A stretch of DNA of 12,219 nt from an uncultured Spirochaetales bacterium. Its GTDB lineage: Bacteria; Spirochaetota; Spirochaetia; Treponematales; Treponemataceae. The DNA lies in assembly GCA_946061495.1 (NCBI GenBank), contig CAMGSV010000056.1:1-12219 (forward strand). The letters run 5' to 3'. The notes beneath the pieces are model-generated. The model was not told where the DNA came from, ran no database searches, and saw only the letters and a program-made list of their open reading frames with translations. The position numbers were made by a program, and so were the translations under genes. Below, one piece after another: positions 1 to 7,222 of this stretch; the first letter of the stretch is position 1; each line of letters begins with the position of its first letter.

Positions 1-224
1 ACAAAGGAAGATATCGATATTATACTCGGGGATCTTAAAAACAAAGGTGTTGAGAACATTCTTGCACTTCGCGGTGATATCAATCCGGAGAGACCTCCAA
101 AACACGACTTTACGTATGCCAGTGACCTTATCAGCTATATCAGGCAGCGTGGAGATTTTCATATTTCTGCAGCATGTTATCCGGAAAGTCATCTCGATTC
201 ACCTGATATTGTTACGGATATCAG
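1..224 (+). pseudogene. metF: metF fragment (5,10-methylenetetrahydrofolate reductase), internal piece only
   Basis: The reading frame is open from base 1 and matches the middle of MetF, the flavoprotein that reduces methylene-THF to methyl-THF for methionine synthesis. Visible family landmarks are the strand ending ILALRGD, whose Asp matches the catalytic Asp120 of the E. coli enzyme, then YASDLISYI and the conserved AACYPESH segment. After about residue 74 (VTDIR) the similarity stops. The frame runs on as unrelated residues, antisense to luxS, to a TAG at 346-348. The N-terminus lies outside the window; the C-terminal half (cofactor-binding and barrel-closing strands) is missing. Base composition is about 41% GC over bases 1-180, with AT-ending codons, unlike the rest of the window. 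It is either a truncated gene or a foreign piece joined by misassembly. Family assignment is firm; biological status is uncertain. Confidence 0.85.
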
Positions 225-602
225 GTTGCCGCAGTCCTTGGGACAGGCTCCGGGAACATCGCCCTGGAAGTCACGGATGAATTCAAACATCTCCGTCAGC
301 AGGGGAACCACATCACGGGAGCGATATTCCCCTGCCAGCAGCAGGTAGAAGCCGGTGCGGCAGCCCATGGGGCCAAAGTACACAATCCTGCTGCCAAATT
401 CCCCGTGATTACGTAAAAATGTAGCTCCCAGATGCTCAATGGCGTGCATTTCCGCCGTGTTCATCACTGGCTCCCGATTAGGGGCCGTCATTCTGATGTC
501 GAAGGTAGTGACGAGGGAGTTGCCCACCGGGTCGATGCGGGAGACATAAACTCCCGGCTCCAGCTTGATATGGTCGATGGTGAAGCTTGCAATCTTTTCC
601 AT
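189..602 (-). CDS. luxS: S-ribosylhomocysteine lyase LuxS, C-terminus truncated
   Basis: LuxS cleaves S-ribosylhomocysteine to homocysteine and DPD, the precursor of autoinducer AI-2, in the cytoplasmic activated methyl cycle. The 137-residue frame starts with ATG at 602, preceded by AAGGAGA at 612-618. It shows the HAIEH zinc motif (His53, Glu56, His57), GPMGCRTG with catalytic Cys81, and the third zinc ligand Cys124 in KDCGN. LuxS is normally about 150-160 residues. Here the last 11 residues (after Asn126) come from metF antisense sequence, so the usual C-terminal helix is missing. All metal and catalytic residues survive, but folding and dimerisation are doubtful. The gene lies 26 bases after the DUF4349 gene on the same strand and probably shares its transcript. 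If the junction is an assembly error, the real gene is intact. Confidence 0.93.
   Translation of the reverse strand: MEKIASFTIDHIKLEPGVYVSRIDPVGNSLVTTFDIRMTAPNREPVMNTAEMHAIEHLGATFLRNHGEFGSRIVYFGPMGCRTGFYLLLAGEYRSRDVVPLLTEMFEFIRDFQGDVPGACPKDCGNLISVTISGESR
219..227. other. Breakpoint joining metF and luxS tail to tail
   Basis: Up to about base 224 the + strand reads as MetF. From base 225 the - strand reads as LuxS, whose conserved Asp-Cys-Gly-Asn ends at 225-227. The next LuxS residue should be Tyr, but the sequence there is already metF antisense. Both genes lose conserved sequence at the same point and composition changes there. No inverted repeat, target duplication or insertion sequence end is visible at the join. 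An assembly chimera near a contig end is the simplest reading; a real deletion or inversion breakpoint is the alternative. Confidence 0.75.
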
Positions 603-628
603 AGTATTTATTCTCCTTAAAAAATGAT

Positions 629-1591
629 TTATTTCAGTCCCTTGAAAATCTTCCGCAAAAGCCCCACCCGGCCCAGCAGCAGCCAGTACAGGAGCACCAC
701 CAGCCCCAGGATGGGAATCCCGAATATGATGATGTACAGCACAATCGCCACAAAATCCACAAAGAAGTCCACCACATTGGACAGGAAGCGACGGACAGTG
801 CGGTCCAGGCTGGGCCACTGGAAGCCCTGGTCCGTGGTTCGGTAGGGCAACTGCAGGTCCACGGTGATGGTGGAGTAGTCGATTTGGTTGGAAAGCCGCC
901 GCATCCTCCCTTCCATGGACTCAATCTCCGTGAGGGTGGAATTCAGCTCCCGCTCGATGTGGAGCAGGTCTTCCATATCCTTTGCCTGGGCAAGATAGGA
1001 CTGGAGGCGATCCCGCAGAATCTTTCTGGTGTCCAGCCGAGTCCGCAGGTCGTAGAATTGCTCGGAAACATCCTGGGTAGAGACGTTGCGGGAGCGGACA
1101 CGGCCCAGATTTCCGGCGGCGGCCATAGCATCATCAAAACGGACGGCGGGAATCCGCACGGTAAAGGCGGCGTTGGTCTCGTGGTTAAAGGAGGAGGCCA
1201 CATAACCGCCAAAGGACTGGCACCACGCCAAAACCGCCTCCTCCGTGGCGGCCAGCTGCTCCACCTCCAGACTGATGGAGCCGGTCTTTATCAGCTTGCG
1301 ATCCTGCTGCCCGGCTGGATTTTGGCCACCAGAACCTCCGCCGCTGGCACCTGCTATCGTCGGCTCCGGCACGACACCATAGTCCATCTCGGCCTCCACA
1401 GCCCCCTCCACCGCCACATCCTCAAACACCATCATGTCGGCGGCGGCCACCGACTTTGCCGCCATCCGGGGAGCGGCCACCGTCTCCTTGAATGAGGACT
1501 GGACAGCAGCAGTATCCGTGCCGCCGCAGGAAGCAAAGAGTCCCAGTGTCAGAAGCACCAGAATCACCACCTTTCCGTTCCGTCTGTTCAT
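629..1591 (-). CDS. DUF4349 family lipoprotein
   Basis: This is a predicted membrane-attached lipoprotein of the DUF4349 family, whose molecular role is not established. The start chosen is the ATG at 1591, because a strong GGAGGAGGTG (1598-1607) sits 6 bases upstream. A longer frame to 1672 would bury the signal peptide. The 320-residue product begins MNRRNGK, then a hydrophobic stretch and FASC with Cys22 as probable lipidation site. A low-complexity acidic/Gly-rich linker follows to about residue 95. The DUF4349 domain starts near RKLIKTGSISLEV. It contains a coiled-coil segment around LQSYLAQAKDMEDLLHIERE and ends with a beta-type repeat near DYSTITVDLQL. A long hydrophobic helix (about residues 275-305) and a basic tail close the protein. 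This fits a protein tethered at one end and spanning the membrane at the other. luxS follows 26 bases later; no functional link is known to me. Confidence 0.82.
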   Translation of the reverse strand: MNRRNGKVVILVLLTLGLFASCGGTDTAAVQSSFKETVAAPRMAAKSVAAADMMVFEDVAVEGAVEAEMDYGVVPEPTIAGASGGGSGGQNPAGQQDRKLIKTGSISLEVEQLAATEEAVLAWCQSFGGYVASSFNHETNAAFTVRIPAVRFDDAMAAAGNLGRVRSRNVSTQDVSEQFYDLRTRLDTRKILRDRLQSYLAQAKDMEDLLHIERELNSTLTEIESMEGRMRRLSNQIDYSTITVDLQLPYRTTDQGFQWPSLDRTVRRFLSNVVDFFVDFVAIVLYIIIFGIPILGLVVLLYWLLLGRVGLLRKIFKGLK

Positions 1592-1621
1592 TTCAATCAC
1601 CTCCTCCAAGCAATTTGCCCC

Positions 1622-1649
1622 ACTATACCATGATTCTCCCCCTGTGGAA
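1622..1649 (-). promoter_or_regulatory. Candidate promoter for the DUF4349-luxS unit
   Basis: On the - strand an extended -10 (TGG followed by TATAGT; hexamer at 1622-1627) lies 16 bases downstream of a weak -35, TTCCAC (1644-1649). Transcription would begin near 1615, leaving a short leader that contains the strong ribosome binding site of the DUF4349 gene. The same ATGGTATAGT string occurs before metK. Confidence 0.42.
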
Positions 1650-1732
1650 AGATTCCCCGGCTGACGATTCACCCTGCCAGGAGGTTCACATGGCGTACTT
1701 TATGGGTAAAAACACTTTTCTTTTTTCTAAAA

Positions 1733-1738
1733 TATGAT
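1733..1738 (+). promoter_or_regulatory. Possible -10 element for the chemoreceptor-galKT unit
   Basis: TATGAT lies in an AT-rich, T-tract-containing stretch 44 bases before the chosen MCP start, on the + strand. I see no convincing -35 at the right distance and no clear flagellar-type (sigma-28) element, so this is only a weak candidate. Confidence 0.25.
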
Positions 1739-1781
1739 ACACTATATCCAGCAAAAGTTACTGTGTACAAGGTGTGTAGCA

Positions 1782-3992
1782 ATGAATGAAAAGAAAATAA
1801 AGATTCCCATTTCACTGGAAACCTTCCTGCTCAGCGTCGTACCACTGTTCATCGTGGCAATCGTCTCTTCCATGCTTTTTTACTCTACCACAACAAAGAG
1901 CATCCAAAAAGACACCCTACAGCTGGCCCAGACTGCCACCGACAAGTTGTCGGCAGAAGCCAACGCACTGCTAACCCAATACTACGAGAAGGTGAAGAAC
2001 CTAGCAAACCTTGGTGCCATAACGAGGGATGCCCAGATGATGTACAACGCAGCCGTATCCTTTTCTGCTGACTTGCCCGAAAGCTTTTCGATTTATTATA
2101 CCACAGCCATTCCCCGATTTCAGGAGGGGGGCTTTTACATAGACAGTAGCGACTGGAATCCTCCTGCCGACTGGAATCCATCGGACCGCGATTGGCACAA
2201 GAATGCTGTGGCAGCCCCAGGCAAAATCACACTCACCCCACCCTACGTGGATGCCATGACCAATGCCTTGTGTATCACCGTATCCCAAACCTCTATAAAT
2301 AGGGACGGCACCCTTATGGGTGTAGCCGCTGCCGACCTGGTGCTGGACTCTCTTTCCAGAATGATAAACAACTACAGAATTTCTGCAAGCAGTTCCAGTT
2401 ATCTCATTGATTCCGATGGCTATTATCTCGCCCATAGAGATACTGGCAAGCTGATGCGGGACACCATCTTTGATGACTACCTTCCGCTCCGGGACAAACA
2501 GCATACCTTTATCAGCAAAACGACACGAGCCATTGTCAACGGCGGAAAGTATTTTTCCATCTCACCGGTAGCAGAAACTCCTTGGTTTGTAGTGGCCACC
2601 GGAGATGTCTCCGACTTCACCGACAGTGTGCTGGACACCATCTGGAAGCTGATGATAATCATGGGAATCCAAGTGATTGTCGTTCTGATAGTCGCGCTGT
2701 TCTTTTCCCGACTCATCAGCAAGACCTTTGCCTCCATGGTGGAGCACTGCAATAAATTTTCCAAAGGAGACTTTACCGCTCATTTTGAAGATTATTTCAT
2801 CAAGGAGGCCGACTCCCTTGCCAAGGGCTTTGAGACATTCTCCCAGAACATCCGTATGCTGGTGGGAAAAATCTTCAAATCTGCTGGCTCCGTCTCGGAG
2901 ATGACCGGCTCCCTGAACCAGGCATCCACCTCCATCAAGACAGCCATTGGAGATGCCGTGGCAGCTATCTCCCAAATGAGCACAACCTCCAGCAATCAGA
3001 CTGCTGCCGTACAGCAGGTAGATGATGCAGTAAACGAAATTGTCGGTGAGGCTCAGGAGCTGAGCAAGGAAATTGACTCCCAGAATCAAATCATCTCCTA
3101 CTCCAGTGCCTCCATCGAAGAGATTGTCCAGAGCATGAATTCCGTTCATGTCCGCATCAACGAGGCAGCCTCTCACGTAGAGGAGCTGGTAAGCCTGGCC
3201 TCTGACAACAAGAAGGCGGTGAGCCAGGCAACCCAGAACATTGTCAATGTTCGAAAAGAGTCTGCTTCTCTGCAGGAAATGAACAACGTCATCTCATCTG
3301 TTGCGGCTCAAACCAACCTTTTGGCCATGAACGCCGCCATCGAAGCTGCCCACGCAGGAGCTGCGGGAAAGGGATTTGCCGTTGTTGCCGATGAGATCCG
3401 CAAGCTGGCAGAAACTGCCGCCAAGCAGGCCAACTCCTCCAGCACCTATCTGAAGGCTATCCAAGAAAAAATCGACGGCATTGCAGACTCCGCCGTCAGC
3501 ATTGACAAGTCATTTGCCGGCACCATTCAGAGAATCAACGACATCTCTCAGGTTGTCACCCAGCTGGAACAGGCCACCAGAGAGCAGGAGATGCTTTCCG
3601 GACAAGTGCTCCAGGCTCTGAACGACATTCAGAGCAGTACCCATAACATCACCACCAACGTTGGCAGCATTACCTCCAGCACCAGCCAGACCTCTCAGCT
3701 ATGCCATCAGCTGAAAAGCCTGAACGAGGATGTGAATGCTGGTATCACTGCCTGCAAGAACGCTTCCGCTGAAATGCAGAACGCTTCCGTCATGATTAAC
3801 ATCGTGGCAAAATCAACCAAGGATTCTGTATCAGACTTGATTGAGGCTGTTAGTTCATTCCAGGTTGAGCGACGGAAGAATGTCGGTGACCGACGCAAAA
3901 GCAAGGGAGAGACTCCCGCTGAAGGTGAAAGAAGAAAGGCTGTAGACAGAAGAAAGAACCATGTGACACTCACGCCACCAACCTTATCATAA
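1782..3992 (+). CDS. Methyl-accepting chemotaxis protein with dCache sensor domain
   Basis: This is a transmembrane chemoreceptor that passes ligand signals to CheA/CheW at the cell pole. The start is taken at ATG 1782 (MNEKKIKIP), after a modest AAGGTG; an in-frame ATG at 1734 would add 16 residues unlike a receptor N-terminus. The 736-residue layout is TM1 about 12-32, periplasmic dCache domain about 40-280, TM2 about 288-309 and HAMP about 309-362. A long cytoplasmic coiled coil follows, with the conserved hairpin tip at 507-545 (VAAQTNLLAMNAAIEAAHAG...). In the sensor, Arg136, Trp138, Tyr155, Asp157 and Asp185 fall at the spacing of the amino-acid-binding dCache motif; Trp131 replaces the usual first Tyr. 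The tail has four (E/D)RRK units (696-725) and no CheR-binding pentapeptide. The stop overlaps the galK ribosome binding site, so the two are probably co-transcribed. Confidence 0.95.
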   Translation: MNEKKIKIPISLETFLLSVVPLFIVAIVSSMLFYSTTTKSIQKDTLQLAQTATDKLSAEANALLTQYYEKVKNLANLGAITRDAQMMYNAAVSFSADLPESFSIYYTTAIPRFQEGGFYIDSSDWNPPADWNPSDRDWHKNAVAAPGKITLTPPYVDAMTNALCITVSQTSINRDGTLMGVAAADLVLDSLSRMINNYRISASSSSYLIDSDGYYLAHRDTGKLMRDTIFDDYLPLRDKQHTFISKTTRAIVNGGKYFSISPVAETPWFVVATGDVSDFTDSVLDTIWKLMIIMGIQVIVVLIVALFFSRLISKTFASMVEHCNKFSKGDFTAHFEDYFIKEADSLAKGFETFSQNIRMLVGKIFKSAGSVSEMTGSLNQASTSIKTAIGDAVAAISQMSTTSSNQTAAVQQVDDAVNEIVGEAQELSKEIDSQNQIISYSSASIEEIVQSMNSVHVRINEAASHVEELVSLASDNKKAVSQATQNIVNVRKESASLQEMNNVISSVAAQTNLLAMNAAIEAAHAGAAGKGFAVVADEIRKLAETAAKQANSSSTYLKAIQEKIDGIADSAVSIDKSFAGTIQRINDISQVVTQLEQATREQEMLSGQVLQALNDIQSSTHNITTNVGSITSSTSQTSQLCHQLKSLNEDVNAGITACKNASAEMQNASVMINIVAKSTKDSVSDLIEAVSSFQVERRKNVGDRRKSKGETPAEGERRKAVDRRKNHVTLTPPTLS

Positions 3993-4001
3993 GGAGAACC
4001 T

Positions 4002-5258
4002 ATGGACTACACGCTGCTGAACCAATTGGCCGCAGAGAATGTTTCCGCCCTGAAAATGGAGCTGGAAAAGCAATTCAAGGAATTGTATGGAAATGCCAGC
4101 CAGTCCATTCAGTTCTTTGCGGCTCCTGCCCGAATCAACATCATCGGGGAGCACATCGACTACAACGGCGGCATGGTTCTGCCAACCGCCATAGACCGTT
4201 ACATCTACCTGGCCATACGCCGCCGGGAAGACACTGCCATCAACTATGATGACATCCGCTTCCCCGGCCGCTTCACCTTTGACATCACCGAGCAGTTCTC
4301 CTACAAGAAGGAGAGCGACTACTGCAACTACCTGAACGGGGTCATCACCATTATGAGGGATCGCGGCGTGGCCTTTCCCACGGGCTTTGACGCACTGTTC
4401 TTCAGCTGCATCCCTGACGGCGGCGGTGTCTCCTCTTCCTCTGCACTGGAATGCTGCTTCATCGCCGCCATGAGCCAGCTCTACGGCGGCAACATCAGCC
4501 CGGTGGACAACGCCCTCATCGGCCAGGAAACGGAGCACCGGTTCATGAATGTCCAGTGCGGCATCATGGACCAGTTTATCATCGCCACTGGCCGCAAGGA
4601 TTCCGCCGTCCTGCTGAACTGCGCCACACTGGACTACCAGTACATTCCCCTGCAACTGGGGGACTACCGGTTCATCGTCATGAACAGCAACAAAAAGCGG
4701 CAGCTGGCAGACTCCAAGTACAACCAACGAGTGGCAGAGTGTAAGGAGGGACTGGAAATCCTGAACCAGGCCCGTTCCGCCCAGGGCAAAGCAGCCGTGG
4801 CGAATCCCTGCTCCATGACAGCGGAGGATTTGGCCCTCCTGCAGGAAGCCCTGAAAACCGCTGTCCCCCAGACTGCCCCTGCGGAGGTCATCTACCGCCG
4901 GATGCGCCACTGCATCACGGAAAACCAGCGGGTGTACCAGGCCGCCGAGGCACTGAAGGCTGGCAGGCTGGAGGAGCTGGGGCGCCTCATGAATGCCTCC
5001 CACCAGTCCTTGAAGGAGGACTACGAGACCACCGGCATTGAGCTGGACACCCTGAACCAGGAGGCCAACAAGGTTCAAGGCTGCCTGGGTGCACGGGTTA
5101 CGGGAGCTGGATTCGGAGGCTGTGCCATCGCCTTGGTTCACAAGGAGGCAATTCCCCAGTTTATCGAGACAGTAGGTGCTGCCTACCTGGAGAAGATTGG
5201 CTACGAGGCCACCTTCTTTCAGTGCACCACCGGAAATGGAGCGGGAGCACTAGTCTAA
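4002..5258 (+). CDS. galK: Galactokinase
   Basis: Galactokinase phosphorylates alpha-D-galactose to galactose-1-phosphate with ATP, the entry step of the cytoplasmic Leloir pathway. The 418-residue GHMP kinase starts at ATG 4002; AAGGAGA at 3991-3997 overlaps the upstream stop codon. Visible motifs are the galactokinase signature ARINIIGEHIDYNGG with Arg44, Glu50 and Asp53, and the phosphate-binding loop DGGGVSSSSALE at 139-150. The MDQF motif carries the probable catalytic base Asp190, and the third GHMP motif GARVTGAGFGGC starts at 363. The loop is slightly unusual: Gly-Gly-Gly-Val where Gly-Ala-Gly-Leu is common. The length is somewhat above the usual ~390, mainly from about 35 extra N-terminal residues. 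galT follows after 40 bases without a terminator. The galT neighbour supports galactose as substrate over another sugar. Confidence 0.96.
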   Translation: MDYTLLNQLAAENVSALKMELEKQFKELYGNASQSIQFFAAPARINIIGEHIDYNGGMVLPTAIDRYIYLAIRRREDTAINYDDIRFPGRFTFDITEQFSYKKESDYCNYLNGVITIMRDRGVAFPTGFDALFFSCIPDGGGVSSSSALECCFIAAMSQLYGGNISPVDNALIGQETEHRFMNVQCGIMDQFIIATGRKDSAVLLNCATLDYQYIPLQLGDYRFIVMNSNKKRQLADSKYNQRVAECKEGLEILNQARSAQGKAAVANPCSMTAEDLALLQEALKTAVPQTAPAEVIYRRMRHCITENQRVYQAAEALKAGRLEELGRLMNASHQSLKEDYETTGIELDTLNQEANKVQGCLGARVTGAGFGGCAIALVHKEAIPQFIETVGAAYLEKIGYEATFFQCTTGNGAGALV

Positions 5259-5298
5259 AACAGCAAATCCACACCCATAGTATTTTCAGGAGCGAAAT

Positions 5299-6837
5299 AT
5301 GATGTATGATCTGATCCGTCAGCTGGTGGAATACGGATTTGATTGCGGACTGGTTCAACCAGAGGATACCCTTTATACGGTAAATCGTCTTTTTGCCCTG
5401 TTCAAGCTGGAGGGTGACGATGCAGCCATTCCTGCCCATACCGGACAGGAGCCCCCCCGTGGCCACCAGCTGGAACCGCTGCTGGCAGCCCTCCTGGACT
5501 GGGCCTATGACCATGACCTGTTGGAAGAGAACTCGGTGGGCTACCGTGACATTCTTGACACCGCCATCATGGGCTGCCTCACCCCTCCTCCCTCCCAGGT
5601 GAATGCCACCTTCAAGGACCTGTACCAGAAATCTCCCCAAGAGGCCACAGACTGGTTCTATGAATTTTCCCAGAATACGGACTACATCCGCCGCTACCGC
5701 ATCCAGAAGGATATGAAGTGGACGGTAGCCACTAAATACGGCCAACTGGACATCACCATCAATCTGTCCAAGCCGGAAAAGGATCCCAAGGCCATTGCCG
5801 CCGCCAAGCTCAAGCCCCAGGGAGGCTATCCCAAGTGCCAGCTTTGCGTGGAAAACGAGGGGTATTTAGGCCGCCTGGATCATCCTGCCCGCAGCACCCA
5901 CCGCATCATTCCGGTCTGCATCCAAGGCCAGGAGTGGGGCTTCCAATATTCCCCCTACGTGTATTATAACGAGCATTGCATCCTGCTGAACAAGAATCAT
6001 GTTCCCATGGAAATAAATAAAGCGACCTTTGGCAAGCTCTTTGACTTTGTGAGCCAGTTTCCTCACTACATGGTGGGCTCCAATGCGGACCTGCCCATTG
6101 TTGGTGGGTCCATTTTGAGCCACGAGCATTTCCAAGGAGGCAACTACACCTTCCCCATGGCAAGGGCTCCCGTGGAAGCACCCTTCACCATGAAGGAGTT
6201 TCCTCAAATTGAGGCCGGCATCGTCAAGTGGCCCATGTCCGTCATCAGACTTCGCCACACCGATCCTGCACTTTTGGTGGAAGCCGCCAGCCACATTCTG
6301 GAAGTCTGGCGAAACTACAGTGACCCTGCAGCAGGAATTGCTGCCCACACGGGGAACACACCCCACAACACCATCACCCCCATTGCCCGATTCCGGGAGG
6401 GGGCCTACGAAATGGATCTAGCCCTGCGAAACAACATCACCACGGAAGAGCATCCCATGGGCGTATTTCATCCCCATGCAGAGCTGCACCACATAAAAAA
6501 GGAAAACATCGGATTGATTGAGGTGATGGGATTGGCCATCCTTCCGGCACGATTGAAGACAGAGCTGGAACATCTGGCGGACTTCATCCTGTCCCACAAG
6601 AATGTGGCGGAGTGGAGCACCATTGTCACCACGCTGCCCCCTGACCAGCAGGAAGCCATCTCCAAGCACCTGGACTGGGCCGCCACCTTTGCCCACCAGT
6701 GCAACCTGACTACGGTACACCATATCCTCCAGCAACAGGTGGGCCATGTTTTCCTACAGGTTTTGGTCCACGCCGGCGTGTTCAAGGATACGGAGGAAGG
6801 AAAGGTTCATTTCAAGCGGTTCATCCAGACACTCTGA
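5299..6837 (+). CDS. galT: UDP-glucose-hexose-1-phosphate uridylyltransferase, class II
   Basis: GalT transfers UMP from UDP-glucose to galactose-1-phosphate, giving UDP-galactose and glucose-1-phosphate. The 512-residue protein is of the long class II form found in Firmicutes (about 490-510 residues). Supporting features are KCQLCVENEGYLGR with a CxxC pair, and GGSILSHEHFQGG with His275 and His277, which stands in for the HPHGQ active site of class I enzymes. TPHNTITPIAR and HPHAELHHIKKENIGLIEVMG, conserved near the C-terminal domain, are also present. The start is ATG 5299 (Met-Met-Tyr-Asp) after AGGAGCG. It follows galK by 40 bases and very likely shares its transcript. No galE is in view. 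Its last 17 bases overlap the end of the convergent NifX-like gene, leaving no room for an independent terminator. Confidence 0.96.
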   Translation: MMYDLIRQLVEYGFDCGLVQPEDTLYTVNRLFALFKLEGDDAAIPAHTGQEPPRGHQLEPLLAALLDWAYDHDLLEENSVGYRDILDTAIMGCLTPPPSQVNATFKDLYQKSPQEATDWFYEFSQNTDYIRRYRIQKDMKWTVATKYGQLDITINLSKPEKDPKAIAAAKLKPQGGYPKCQLCVENEGYLGRLDHPARSTHRIIPVCIQGQEWGFQYSPYVYYNEHCILLNKNHVPMEINKATFGKLFDFVSQFPHYMVGSNADLPIVGGSILSHEHFQGGNYTFPMARAPVEAPFTMKEFPQIEAGIVKWPMSVIRLRHTDPALLVEAASHILEVWRNYSDPAAGIAAHTGNTPHNTITPIARFREGAYEMDLALRNNITTEEHPMGVFHPHAELHHIKKENIGLIEVMGLAILPARLKTELEHLADFILSHKNVAEWSTIVTTLPPDQQEAISKHLDWAATFAHQCNLTTVHHILQQQVGHVFLQVLVHAGVFKDTEEGKVHFKRFIQTL

Positions 6838-7219
6838 CAGCTTGGTGGTGGTGATGGCCGCAACAGCCACCACTGGCATCTCGCAGGTCACCATTGGCAT
6901 AGAACATGAGGGCAGCCTCGGCAGAGCCTTCCTGACCACCAAACACCTCCATGCCAGCGGCCAGCAGTGCTTCCCGTGCACCCTGCCCCATTCCACCGCA
7001 TACCACCACGTCAATCTGCAGTCCAGCAAGGAATTCCACCAGCACCAGATGACCCATACACTGGTGACTTGACTCATGAGAGACTCCTCCACCTTTGACT
7101 GGCACCATCTCCTTTGAAGCAATGGACTTCCCCTCCACTTCTGCCACCAGAAAGCTGGGGGTCTTTCCAAAATGAGGGAAAATCTGGCCATTCTCACAGG
7201 CAATTGCAATCTTTTTCAT
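6821..7219 (-). CDS. NifX/NifB-type dinitrogenase cofactor domain protein
   Basis: This is a 132-residue protein of the NifB/NifX/NafY small-domain family, which binds iron-sulfur or iron-molybdenum cluster precursors; many members occur outside nitrogen fixers with unknown roles. The N-terminus MKKIAIACENGQIFPHFGKTPSF and the later VVCGGMGQGAREALLAAGMEVFGG are the two family hallmarks. The C-terminus carries Cys119-Cys120-Gly followed by four His (122-125), a plausible metal-binding tail. The start is fixed by similarity; the nearest purine-rich signal (GTGGATGAGG) is poorly spaced, so it may rely on coupling to mntP, which ends 3 bases upstream. The 3' end overlaps galT by 17 bases in convergent orientation. 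No nif structural genes are nearby, so a role in nitrogenase is not supported; metal handling with MntP is an inference. Confidence 0.88.
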   Translation of the reverse strand: MKKIAIACENGQIFPHFGKTPSFLVAEVEGKSIASKEMVPVKGGGVSHESSHQCMGHLVLVEFLAGLQIDVVVCGGMGQGAREALLAAGMEVFGGQEGSAEAALMFYANGDLRDASGGCCGHHHHQAVRVSG

Positions 7220-7222
7220 ACC

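Noticed and set aside
1..602. metF-luxS as a genuine methionine-cycle gene cluster
   Set aside because: The pathway link is tempting, but the genes are tail to tail, both truncated at one point, and differ in base composition. Chance joining explains this better.
884..1495. A 203-codon + strand frame opposite the DUF4349 gene
   Set aside because: It is a shadow of the lipoprotein gene, with no recognisable domain, and Gly/His-rich composition typical of antisense frames.
3987..5141. A 384-codon open frame on the - strand opposite galK
   Set aside because: It is the antisense of galK, whose GHMP motifs are unambiguous. Its translation is Gly/Val/His-rich with no family features, as expected from GC-rich antisense.
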